This document shows, piece after piece, positions 36,811 through 47,588 of a stretch of DNA of 64,000 nt. Numbering within the stretch: the stretch's first letter is position 1; each line of letters begins with the position of its first letter. The position numbers and the translations under genes were made by a program. The notes under the pieces were generated by a model. It worked only from the letters and a program-made list of their open reading frames with translations, did no database searches and had not been told where the DNA came from. Source of the DNA: Strigamia acuminata (lineage: Eukaryota; Arthropoda; Chilopoda; Geophilomorpha; Linotaeniidae); assembly GCA_949358305.1 (NCBI GenBank), contig OX442318.1, positions 11,574,517 to 11,638,516 of the forward strand, read 5' to 3'.

Positions 36811-38697
36811 TTAATTCTTAAATGCAGTTTGGTTTTTAACAAAGATAAAATCATTTGCCCAGTTGTTCTCCACTTTCACCTCTTTGACCATTAAATATCC
36901 TTTGGATTCCACAAACCTGCGCAGAAAGTCTTTTCCTTCGGGAACAAGTTTCCACTCAACGGAAATGTAAATTGTAAATTGGACATTCAAAAGAGATATA
37001 CAAATATATTGTAAACCAAAGTCTTACCATCGTACGAATGTCCAATGACTTAAACGGTATTGCCCGAAGAACTTCTAATTCGTGTCCTTCTACATCCAGA
37101 CTAAAATAATCAATAGTCCTGATCCTGATGTTATTAAGAGCTAACATCACAGTCCACAGCGTAAAACACTCAACAGCAATTGATCCCTTCTTTTTTTTAC
37201 TAATAACTTTCCCTGAATTGAAATGTGGATTAAACATCACCTAGAATAGAATAATTGTTATTGAAAATTCGACTATACTCTGGCAGAGCATAAGAGCGGC
37301 TTTTCTCCCATTGGCCCAGCCTGTCGTACCGTCAGGAAAAGTAATTTTGTCTGTTTCTTAATTTTTTTGATTATTATAATCGTAATCAACTAAAATGAAA
37401 AAATACCTAGGTTCAAAAAATTATGAACAGTTGGTTAACAATGATTTATGACAACGAGAAAATTAAAAGTTTCCATGTTAAAAAAACAAGGTTTCTTGCT
37501 TATTTTAATGTGAAAAAACGATTGAAATAGGATAGAAAACCATAAAATGAAAAGATCATTTCAAAACAAACAAATTTCACGTGTTTCTAATTTTTTGTGC
37601 CGCACCTTACATGTTTGTTCAGTTTATTGGTTGCTTTGTCAGGAAATTTTTTTTTTGGCTACAATGTCTGTACATCATGGGCTATTCTGGTGTTTTGTTT
37701 TATTTTTTGGTATCACTACACCAGTAAAATGGCTCGGCCAATGGGAGAAAGGCCACTCTTATGCTCTGCCAGAGTGTAGTTACTTTAAAATTGCATTTAC
37801 TGGATGGTTAGAAGAGGAAAGACAGGCGGGTACGACATAGGCTTTGCGATGTTTGGCTAATAAAAGTTTAAAGTTTTGTGGATCGGGTTCTATAAGCACT
37901 CCGCTCCATCCGTGATATCTTTCAAACCTTCAAAACAATTTAAATTTAAATTACGTCGTCTTAGGGGGTGACCAGATGTTGGAAATAAAATTACTACGAA
38001 ATTACTATTTTATTTTTTCACTACTGATGAAGATCTCAAGATCAAAAGACTTTTCTGTGACAAAACTTACAACCTTTTGTTTGATTTGTGATGAGCGCCA
38101 ATAATGGCGTAAAACCAAATTTTAGAAACTTTCTCACGACGTCTGGTCATATTTTCACATAGTTTGAATAATACAAACCAATATGTGTTTGAGCGCGTTT
38201 CGCCGTCCAATGCTCCACATTCCACAAAAAATCCATTTTTCTGCAATGCAAAGTGAAATGTGTTAATTAAATTCATGTGTTTCAATGCATCAAACGTAAA
38301 AATTAAAAATTCTAATTTCAATACGTACCTGGCCGTTCAATATTTTAAACACAGCTTGTGCTTGTCCCATAGAAGTGTTAATTTTTTTAGTGCTCATGTT
38401 GTATGGTTTATTGGATGGAGGCACCAAATAATTCTCCCTCACATAGTTCAAAAATGGATGACTATGCGGCATTAAACCAACTAGTGCACGTAAACGCTGA
38501 ACTAAAATATAAAAGTAATAATAAATCAGGGACAACAGATAAATAATTTAAACATAAAACTTACAAACCGTTGTTGAGGTAACTATAATTACTAAAAGTG
38601 TCGTCAGTAAAGCCAAGATTAGCAACTGGAAAAGGATTTTGTTTCCTTTCGGTCGTAGTGTTGACCGCAAATACCTATTTCCTGCTTGCATTCCCAT
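36811..38697 (-). CDS. Star-like FkbM methyltransferase, copy 2, last splice acceptor lost
   Basis: Same architecture as copy 1. Exons: 38565-38697 (MGMQAGNRYL then a helix, LLILALLTTLLVIIV), 38329-38501 (FLNYVRENYLVPPSNKPYNM), 38179-38240 (motif I), 37801-37927 (FERYHGWSGVLIEPDPQNF), 37028-37240 (DYFSLDVEGHELEVLRAIPF) and the homologue of the last exon, 36811-36963. The other copies have TGCAG or TTCAG directly before the last exon (TC(C/T)GTTGAG). Here the sequence is TACATTTCCGTTGAG, with no AG, although the exon frame itself is still open. Copy 2 may therefore be splice-defective or use another end. Intron 4 holds a hairpin element (37274-37778). If spliced normally it would encode 286 residues. 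Confidence 0.75.
37274..37778. mobile_element. Hairpin element, foldback family H, member 2
   Basis: Tips TATACTCTGGCAGAGCATAA and TTATGCTCTGCCAGAGTGTA. The arms contain CTCCCATTGGCCCAGCC and its mirror. The right half carries GGTATCACTACACCAGT (core). The same insertion site is used in copy 4 (46306-46644), so insertion predates the block duplication. Confidence 0.85.
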
Positions 38698-39638
38698 TAG
38701 CACCGAAGAAAAACCAAACACTTGAATAGCCAATATAGAATAGAGCTCAGAGTTTACGCACGTGTGCAAAATAGGAAAATAGTCCTAAAAATGCAACTAA
38801 CCACCACAAGGATACATTGTTCTACAATAGAACCATCCCAAGAGCAAATAAACCATAATACATCCAGAAAATCTAGGCAGATTTCAAATGACGTTCATGC
38901 TGTGAGAGAAATAAAGATGGACGTCTCTAATAACGAGAAAAACGTATGTTTATTCGTATTAAAAACAATAAAAGAGTAATGCACACGTAGGGTTTCTCAA
39001 AATCGGGACTTTTGGAAAAACCGGTATTTCGGTATTCAATATTCCAAAAACCGGTAAACCGGTATTTTTCGGTAATAAAGTTAAATAAAATAGCTGCAAT
39101 GTTAAACATTTTTATTTTAATCGTAATGTTGTAATTGTAATTTTTGTTTATTTTTTTTAAAATATTATTTTCAATGGGTTGTAGAAGTTTGATGAATATG
39201 GTGTTGTTTTGTTATCAGGTGTTGAAATTAAGAATTTTTTTTTTAAAATTGATAAATACAGTTTATAAGATTTTTTAAGGTAAGAAATTTGATAAATTCT
39301 CATTTTTGTGTTAAAAAAAACGCTACATTCTTATTTTTAAGTTAAAAAATCAATAAATTCTCATTTTTAAGTTAAAAAAACGATAAATTTTCGATTTTAT
39401 ATGAAAAAAAAAAAAACAATTAATTTCTAATTTTTACATATAAAAATTGATAAATTCAAGTTTTTAGCTAAAAAACATTGATGAATTCACATTATTAAGC
39501 TAAAAAATTGATAACTTTGCATTTTTATGTTTATAAAAATACTATTCAACGTGTGTTATAAAAACCGGTAATAATACCGAACTAAAGACGGTATTCGGTA
39601 TTCGGTATTTTCTTGAAAAATACCGGTTTTTGATACCG

Positions 39639-41514
39639 TGTGACAAATTAATATGGCTATAAATGCCTATTGTGCCATTATGACGGTAATTTTACTGTAT
39701 TTGCTTGTAAAACTGATAAGAGTCCTGAATAAAGTTATTTATGATGTTTCAGAAGCAAAGTTGTTATATTAATAAATATTAATTAACATTACTTCGTGAT
39801 ATCAAAGTATCACGGCCAAAAATACAAGATTTCGTCTGCTAAAACAGCATTCGTCAATGCGGTATGTCGCCACTAGAAGGCGCTATCGCAAATCAGCGGT
39901 AAATTCGAAATACGGAATTAAATGAATAACATTCAATATATTAAATAAGTATTTAATATATTGGTTTAGATTATTTAACTTGACAATAATATAAAGTTAT
40001 ATTATTGTATTGAAAGATTGGAAGAAAGAATTGGTCACATTCTTGGAAATGTGACCATGCGGATTAAAGGATTAAAATGTGTAACTTGGGAATGTGTCCC
40101 CGGTATCCATTTCCGGTCCTGAGTATCCAGATCCGGTTTTGCTAAAGGATTAGCATAATCTGAAGTTGCATCCCCGTATCCACTTCCTGCGGTACGAGAT
40201 TGGTGGAACTTAATCCCACCAAGTATAAAACTCCCTGACAACAGGAAGTTAGTCAGTTCTTGATTTCTGGTTATTTGGTATGTTCCGCATGTCAAATAAC
40301 TGTTTCTTACTCAGGGCATGGGCCTACCGGTCCATGCATAGCATGGCTCTGCTGAGCCATGCAACCCCCGTCAACTGAAGGCGAAGTTCGGACTGTTAAT
40401 GTTTCCGTCAAACGGTCTTGCCGAGGAGAAAGCCTCCCGCATAAGTATCCTCGTGGTCGGACAATAGAGTCACGTGTGATACCAAAGTATTTAGTAACCG
40501 TTAGTAGCACTGTTACTGAAAGAGATTGACTCCATCACTTGATGGTGCCAAAGCAGTCTGCATGCAAAACATGCAGTTACCGCCAGTAGCACTATGTGTT
40601 TGGGAAAGTTATATCTCTTCGGTGATGGTGCCAAAGCAGTCTACTTATGAGTAGTATCTCAGGTGATTAATTCTGTTGTGCAGAACTGCGGGCTATATCC
40701 CCCTGAATACCAGTGCCGTCTCTCACCGCACTGTTATTTAGGGCACGCGCGATACTGTTCTGCTCAGCAAGGTGAACTTTGACGGCAATTGTGTGTTGCG
40801 ATGTTTAACCTTTATTATATTTTGTAGTTGATAAATACACCTTAATTGTTTAAACTTGGCAACAAGTTAACAACCGAAGTAAGTCACGAGACTTATTTCA
40901 CTGTATGACGAATCAAATTCGTAACAATACATTGAATACAATTTATTGAGTTAATTTATTAAACTCACAACATCGCGAATTAAATATAATTCGCAAGCGG
41001 AACCTTGGCGAATAAATGACTTCATTTATTCATTACCAATTTCCAACCCTAGTTGTGGCGGTGCACATGAGTCAACCGCACCTCTCGGATCGAACCAGAC
41101 AGCATTACACGGACCATTACACGATACGAACCAGGAACGCGAAGGAACCAGTTCCACGATTACGAAGCGCCGACGGAAGCCGCGAGGACACAGCCAGCCC
41201 GGCTATCTGATGACATCTATACTCGGTCGAGCGGGCGTTTTGCCGTTCCCGAACCCCGGATCACCAATAACCGTAATCATATTATTTTAGGGCTGTTTTA
41301 CAGCCAATTCATGTATAGTTTAACTTATATTTAACTTGCCAAATGTCGGCACTAGAATTTGTATAACTTTTAGATTTGATTCTATTGTTTGACAACAATA
41401 AATGTAGTGTTTTGAGAAACTTGTTGTCTTTATTTTATCTCGTATTATTCACTATTTCACGCGACTTATACCCGGTACTATCATGCGATAGGAGTTGTGG
41501 TCGTCACCGTCACA
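39639..41514 (+). mobile_element. Solo-LTR-like element L1 with 4-bp target duplication
   Basis: Starts TGTGACAAATTAATATGG and ends CACCGTCACA, i.e. TG...CA ends within short inverted termini. Flanked by ACCG at 39635-39638 and 41515-41518. It contains ACAATAAATGTAGTGTTTTG near the right end, a probable poly-A region that also occurs in element L2 (51442-52889, opposite orientation). Shared words GGGAATGTGTCCCCGGTATC versus the reverse strand of L2 support one family. No open coding region; 1876 bp would be a long solo LTR. Confidence 0.7.
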
Positions 41515-41944
41515 ACCGGTAAATACCGGTAGAGAAAGCCTATGCACACGTAATTTACCAATTATCCAACACATGCATATTACGTTACTTTGCACTATCC
41601 CTAATCGCAAATTTCGGTTTTTTTTGTGTTTCCTCACATCATGTAATGGGTGATTTGATCATTCCTTTGGAACGATCAAAAGAATCTACACACACACATA
41701 TGGATTACAAAATTTGAGAAGTTTCTTTACTCGGTTGCTAACAGCAACCGAGCAGAAACAATGCTTTCTTTTATTCCGGCATTCAATGCTACAAAATCAC
41801 TGTTGAAACACAACACTACTTCCCAGAAATTTTTAAAGTTCAATAGCTAACTTAACAACTTATTAATTTCTACCTATGCAATTTATACAATAAATATTTG
41901 CTCAAATTAACAATTTTGTTTGATATTTCTAATAATGCTGTAAT

Positions 41945-42187
41945 TTAAATCTTCTTGCTTTTCTTGTCTTTGGGCAAGTCGTCCGGAACATCGCGATATC
42001 GTATTGGCTTCTGATGAGGCCGCTGCGGGCGCGAAGATGACGATGGCGCCGCCACGTCGTCGAGGACGACTACCGGCTGCAAAGAATGAGTTCGCGCAGC
42101 TGCTTCTTCCATCGATTCACGCCTCAGCATAGACGAACCCGGACGATCAACAAGATCTTGTGTCGACGACTCTGCTGCAGTGACCAC
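41945..42187 (-). pseudogene. Retrotransposon polyprotein C-terminal remnant
   Basis: Open for 80 residues with a Pro/Arg tail (RPQRPHQKPIRYRDVP) typical of the C termini of LTR-retrotransposon polyproteins. Truncated upstream. Lower-confidence reading, based on composition. Confidence 0.35.
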
Positions 42188-42289
42188 CTGGCTATAAGTG
42201 AGTGGCTCTTGTGGAATACCCTCTGGAACGAACTCACGGGCATCGACGACTTGCGTCGGTTACATGGGGAGAAACTCAATAGGCGGCTT

Positions 42290-42724
42290 CTCGTCCAACA
42301 GAACCGGGACTAGTGGCCGCCGTCGCCATCTCACTTCCTGATCGGAGCTCGCCTTTCCAGTTTACCAGATGTTTATGATCCAGATCGTCGCACTGAGTTG
42401 AACAAAAGGGCGGAGCTCGTCAAGCGATGGAAACTCCGCCAAAGAATCACGAGTTTATTGTGGCGCCGGTGGACCCACGAGTTTCTCGTCGAATTACGCG
42501 AGTTTTGAAGAATGAAAGCTTCACGAGAGATCGGAGTCAACGATTTAGTTCTTGTGCAGGAACAAGGACAGCCACGCATGACGTGGAAGACGGCAAAAAT
42601 TACGAAGACGTTTGACGGCCGAGGTGGAAAAATTCGATCTTGCGAGATGATGCTGCCGGGAGGAAAAACGTTACGAAGACCTGTTCAGAGACTCTGTGCA
42701 TTAGAAATTTCTGATGAAAATTAG
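42290..42724 (+). pseudogene. BEL/Pao-type pol C-terminal remnant (DUF5641-like)
   Basis: Two frames together show SPSHFLIGARLSSLPDV, then KRWKLRQRITSLLWRRWTHE and, after a stop/frameshift near 42506, VNDLVLVQEQGQPRMTWKTA and GGKTLRRPVQRLCALE. This order (SHFLIG, W-RRW-EFL, DLVL, P...W, RPVQRL) matches the domain after integrase in BEL/Pao elements. Broken and without the rest of pol. Confidence 0.7.
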
Positions 42725-42876
42725 TTTCGCGAACTCTTCTCCCCGGGCAATGTAAAATCCTGATTGATTTAATGTTTGTTTTTATAATTTGTTCAAAGTG
42801 TTTGATTTTATTGTGTTCAAATTCAAGAGTGTTTGTTTGATTTCATAATTATTTGTTTGAATTGATTGATATGTTT

Positions 42877-43740
42877 TAGACTTCTAAACCTAGTGTTTAG
42901 AAAGTCTTATGAAACGGCTCTGTCCGTCCGTCCGTCCGTCCGTCCGTCCGTCTTCAACGTCCGGTCACGTGACCTGAATGTAATAATTCAACTTCCGGTA
43001 CTTCCGGTTTGTGTAATATCCCAAAAAAATGAATTAAAAAATTAATCAGGCATTTGGGAAGTAGACTTTTCTGGTGCAGTTTTTGGTCTACTTTCCAATT
43101 ATAACAATAAAATTGGCATTAAATATAATTAAAAGGGAGAAAATGCTAAATTACAGCAAAATGTAATGGAAAACAGCGCCACCTTGCGGATCCCGTAAGC
43201 TATAATGAAGGCAGAAATCTTCGTCGCGAACTGAAAATTGCTCTTTTCTATCTCGAAATGAGATTTGTAAATTTTGAAACCAGTCTCATTCGACTGGAAT
43301 TACAAATCTGCACCTGCCTGTATCTTTAATTTTTCAATTTGTTCAAGAAAAAGTACCGTTACGATCCACCAAAGTCGGCGACCGCATAGCAAATTTGGTG
43401 GGAAATTTGAAAAAGACTTATTTTTAAAACTCAACAATTTTAATGTTTAAATAAGATTTCCTAAGTGTAATTTGGCGCTGAAAACGATGGCGTCATTATT
43501 TTTTCAATTAAATGTAGTTTAAAGGAAGAAAACAGCAAATTACGGCAAAATAATAAGTAAACCAGAGCACCACCTGGCGGAAGCCGTGACCCAAATGTAA
43601 TGTAGTTGTAATGAAAAGAAAATTGGACAAATTGGTGGGAAATTTGAAAAAAAACAATATTTTAAAAAACTAACCGAAGTAATCATTTAATTAGAGGCAG
43701 GGTTTAGAAGTCTAATGTGTAATGCTTCCCTGCATTACAA
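42877..43740. mobile_element. Element family I, copy 2, with (GTCC)n
   Basis: TIR AGACTTCTAAAC at the left and GTTTAGAAGTCT near 43709. Internal (GTCC)n microsatellite close to the left end (GTCCGTCCGTCCGTC). The right flank TAATGTGTAATGCTTCCCTG recurs in the copies at 55.7 and 57.0 kb. No transposase recognised. Confidence 0.75.
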
Positions 43741-44816
43741 ATCCCTGCTTGTTTACGATTATAATATGTTTGTTTCGAGGTCACCAAGAGTGCCCTCTAG
43801 AGTCAAAATTGTTAATTAGATGGTCCATTATGACCATATGTTGACCACCATCTTTTTTCATACCTTGACGCGTGTCACCATGCGTTTTTGTACTGTCTAA
43901 ATTTCAATGATTAAATAGTTTGTTAAGTTTACAACAATCGACTTGTTTATTTGCGCTTACTACAATCGTAGTGGGATTTATTTGAAGTCTTGAAACACAA
44001 CAATAAAGTTTGTTTCAAAAAAATTTAGAGTGTTCTGTACGTACGTTCTTTATTTATTTATTCACCTTTGAAAATTCTGCTCCTTAGAAATTCCAGCTTA
44101 AATTTAAGTTGGCTTCTCCCAATCTTACAAAAGCGCTTTTACTTAGTGCTTCCAATTTTTACCATCAGACGCCGTATGGCGCTAGTTGTCCAACACAAGT
44201 GATTATGTTATGATTACGGTTCCAATTTCATTCCAATTTCGTTCCAATTTCGATTCAAGTGCGTTCCAAATTCGTTCTCACTACTACCGTATGTATATAT
44301 ATATACACAACAAAACAAGCACTTAATAAAATTGATATGTTTAACCAAACAGTAGCGCCAAGTGCGACAATTTGTCACACACTACCCTAACAGCGCTTAA
44401 GCTACAGGCCTTCTGGATTTAATTATTTTGTCCCCAAATTGGCATATTGTGGGCATCAAAGCGTCGTCTTTGCACATTGTCCATCTGAGGGTTAAAAAAT
44501 GTACACACATTTTGAATAAAATTAAATTAAAATTGAAAGCTTCAAATAAAAGCCCAGGCATTTAATAATTTTTTGGACCCGGTGCCAATTTGAAGCTTTA
44601 CGATGTATATATTAATCATTAGTTTTGGGCAGTGTTGGGCCGCAACTGGAAGAAAGTACCGTGGACCAATACGCGTTACTTTAAGGTATTGTTACGCGAA
44701 CAGGAATGCCCGTTTATCGGTGTTTATCGGTGTTTATCGGTGTTGCCTGTAGGCGTAACAATATATTTAATTTTATTCAACTTTTGTGTACATTTTCTGT
44801 AGTTTCAATTACAAAC

Positions 44817-45585
44817 CAATATGTATTTGAACGGGTTTCGCCGTCCAATGCACCTCATTCCACAAAAAAGCCGTTTCTCTATGAAGTAGAAAAGAATGAT
44901 TATTTTAATATAATGTCTTGAATCAATTCTGTGGCATTTCTGCCTAGTTTTTAATTAGGAATGCACCGAACACCAAAATCAGCGAATATCGGTCACTTTA
45001 TCCAGATATCGAAAAGCCGTACCTTGATAAAAGTTAAAAATTTGTACTTACAATACCTTATGGTTTAATATTTCAAACACAACTTGTGATTGTCCCATAG
45101 AGGTGTCGATTAATCTAGTGCTCTTGTTGTGTGGTTTGGTAGATGGAGGCACTAAAAAATTATCTCTATACTCTTTCTGAACTCAAAAAGAGCCCTGGAA
45201 GCTGGGCTCCCATTGGCCGAGCTATCTCACTAGTGTAGCAGTAGTTGCATTGCAGTTCCAAGTAGGCCAATGGGAGCCCAGCTTCCAGGGCTCTTCTTGA
45301 GTTCGGAAAGAGTATAACCTTCAACAGCCATTTGCACAGATACATAAGAATACTCGACTAAAAGATGAATAGAATCAAATTAGACAAAAATTGCTTTTAC
45401 CACAAAAATAAAAAATGATTAAATGTTATACAGGCAGTCATAAATGATGTGAAAAGAAACTCACAAAATCCTATTATACAAACTGTAAGAAAAATTGCAC
45501 AAATACTCACAAAAGCCGCCACCAGGACTTTACAAGCAACTCTTCTCTTTCTCATTGTGCTATTAACTGCAAGTTGTTCCTCCAT
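44817..45585 (-). pseudogene. Star-like FkbM methyltransferase, copy 3 (5' half, broken)
   Basis: Homologue of the first three exons of copy 1: 45465-45585 (MEEQLAVNSTMRKRRVACKV), 45057-45357 and 44817-44878. Exon 2 is interrupted by a 150-bp hairpin element (45167-45316) that also replaced about 37 bp. In exon 3 the conserved ECG has become a stop (TGC to TGA, 44855-44857). The exons for the FERELGW, DVEGHE and SVEW parts are absent because similarity to copy 1 ends near 44480. Clearly a dead partial duplicate. Confidence 0.9.
45167..45316. mobile_element. Hairpin element, foldback family H, member 3, in an exon
   Basis: Compact 150 bp. Tips TATACTCTTTCTGAACTC and GAGTTCGGAAAGAGTATA, arms continuing through CCCTGGAAGCTGGGCTCCCA and its complement. 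Loop contains TCTCACTAGTGTAGCAG (core variant). It disrupts exon 2 of FkbM copy 3. Confidence 0.9.
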
Positions 45586-45846
45586 TCTCGCGTTTTGAAT
45601 TACACTGAGTAAAATCAAATATCTCCATTGCAAGCATAAATTACGAGCTTATCCTGTTGTAAATCTCAAATGGTTAATTTATGGTGACACGTAATAGCCT
45701 ATTGATGAAAAAGTAGTTGAGAAATGCACTTAACCGCCACAAGAGTGCGTGTTCGACAATGGCGTCGTCTCATTTCTGCTTTGTTGTCGTAACAACGATG
45801 AAAAAACAACAACTGACATCACGGAAACATATAAACATTGTTAATT

Positions 45847-47588
45847 TTAATTTTTAAATGCAGTTTGGTTTTTAACAAAAATAAAATCATTTGCTTCGCT
45901 GCGAATTGCTGTGACCTCTTTGACCATTAAATATCCTTTGGATTCCACAAACCTGCGCACAAAGTCTTTTCCTTCGGGAACATGTGTCCACTCAACAGAC
46001 TGCATATAAATTGAACATTCAAAAGAGATATACAAATATATTGTAAACCAAAGTCTTACCATCGTACGAATGTCCAATGACTCAAACGGTATTCCCCGAA
46101 GAACTTCTAATTCGTGTCCTTCTACATCCAGACTAAAATAATCAATAGTCATGATCCTGGTGTTATTAAGAGCTAACATCACAGTCCACAGCGTAAAACA
46201 CTCAACAGAAATTGATCCCTTCTTTTTTTTACTAATAATTTTCCCTGTATGGAAATGTGGCTTAAACATCGCCTAGAATAGAATAATTGTTATTAAAAAT
46301 TCGACTATACTCTGGCAGAGCATAAGAGTGGCCTTTCTCCCATTGGCCCAGCCTGTCGTACCGTCAGAAAAAGTAATTTTGTTTGTTTCTTAATTTTTTT
46401 CATTATTATAATGATTGAAATTCATTTGTATTTCATACTCCGTAATAAAATGTTTTTCATTCATAAAATTAAGTTTTATGCTGTTTTTTAATTTGGTTTT
46501 CTTTTTTGTTCAGTTTATTGGTTGCTTATTGGCTACAATGTCTGTACATCATGTGGTATTCTGGCGTTTTGTCCTATTTTTTGATACCAGTAAAATGGCT
46601 CGGCCAATGGGAGAAAGGCCACTCTTATGCTCTGCCAGAGTGTAGTTACTTTAAAATCGCATTTACTGGATGGTTAGAAGAGGAAAGACAGGCGGGTACT
46701 GCGTAGGCTTTGCGATGTTTTGCCAATAAAAGTTGAAAGTTTTTCGGATCGGGTTCTATAAGCACTCCGCTCCATCCGTGATATCTTTCAAACCTTCAAA
46801 ACAATTTAAATTTAAATTACGTCATCATAGGGGGTGACCAGATGTTGGAAATAAAATTACTATAAAATTACTATTTTATTTTTTCACTACTGAATATGAT
46901 GAAAATCTCAAGATCGAAAGACTTTTCTGTGACAAAACTTAAAACCTTTTGTTTTATTTGTGATGAGCGCCAATAATGGTGTAAAACCAAATTTTCGAAA
47001 CTTTATCACGACGTCTGGTCATATTTTCAAATAGTTTCAATAATACAAACCAATATGTGTTTGAGCGGGTTTCGCCGTCTAATGCTCCACATTCCACAAA
47101 AAATCCATTTTTCTGCAATGCAAAGTGAAATGTGTTAATTAAATTCATGTGTTTCAATGCAGCAAACGTAAAAATTAAAAATTCTAATTTCAATACATAC
47201 GTACCTGGCCGTTCAATATTTCAAACACAGCTTGTGCTTGTCCCATAGAAGTGTCATATTTTTTAGTGCTCATGTTGTATGGTTTATTGGATGGAGGCAC
47301 CAAATAATTCTCCCTGACATAGTTCAAAAATGGATCACTATGGGGCACCAAACCTATCTCAGTCGTTCCAACTAGTGCACGTAAACGCTGAACTAAAATA
47401 TAAAAGTAATAATAAATCAGGGACAACAGATAAATAATTTAAACATAAAACTTACAAACCGTTGTTGAGGTAACTATAATTACTAAAAGTGTAGTAAGTA
47501 AAGCCAAGATTAGCAACCGGAAAAGGATTTTGTTTCCTTTCGGTCGTAGTGTTGACGGCAAATAGCTATTTCCTGCTTGCATTCCCAT
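45847..47588 (-). CDS. Star-like FkbM methyltransferase, copy 4
   Basis: Intact paralogue of copy 2. Exons: 47456-47588 (MGMQAGNSYL, helix), 47205-47392, 47051-47112 (GFFVECGALDGETRSN), 46667-46793 (FERYHGWSGVLIEPDP), 46060-46272 (DYFSLDVEGHELEVLRGIPF) and 45847-45999 (SVEWTHVPEGKDFVRRFVES to stop). Sum 876 nt, 291 residues. Unlike copy 2, the acceptor before the last exon is present (ATGCAG). Intron 4 contains hairpin element 46306-46644 at the same place as in copy 2. Exon 2 has five extra codons (TTEIG region) relative to copy 2. Confidence 0.9.
46306..46644. mobile_element. Hairpin element, foldback family H, member 4
   Basis: Same tips and arms as 37274-37778 (TATACTCTGGCAGAGCATAA / CTCTGCCAGAGTGTA) and same host position, but about 165 bp shorter in the loop. 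A paralogous descendant of one insertion. Confidence 0.85.

Larger units (their letters stand above)
38698..44816. other. Repeat-dominated spacer between FkbM copies 2 and 3
   Basis: Holds an ACCGGTA/GGTATTCGGTATT-rich AT tract (39.0-39.6 kb), a solo-LTR-like element (39639-41514), retrotransposon coding remnants (41.9-42.7 kb), element I (42877-43740) and AT-rich flank. No cellular gene seen. Confidence 0.6.

Noticed and set aside
39639-41514. Full-length retrotransposon
   Set aside because: No paired LTRs or coding region between the target duplications; it behaves as a single LTR-like unit.
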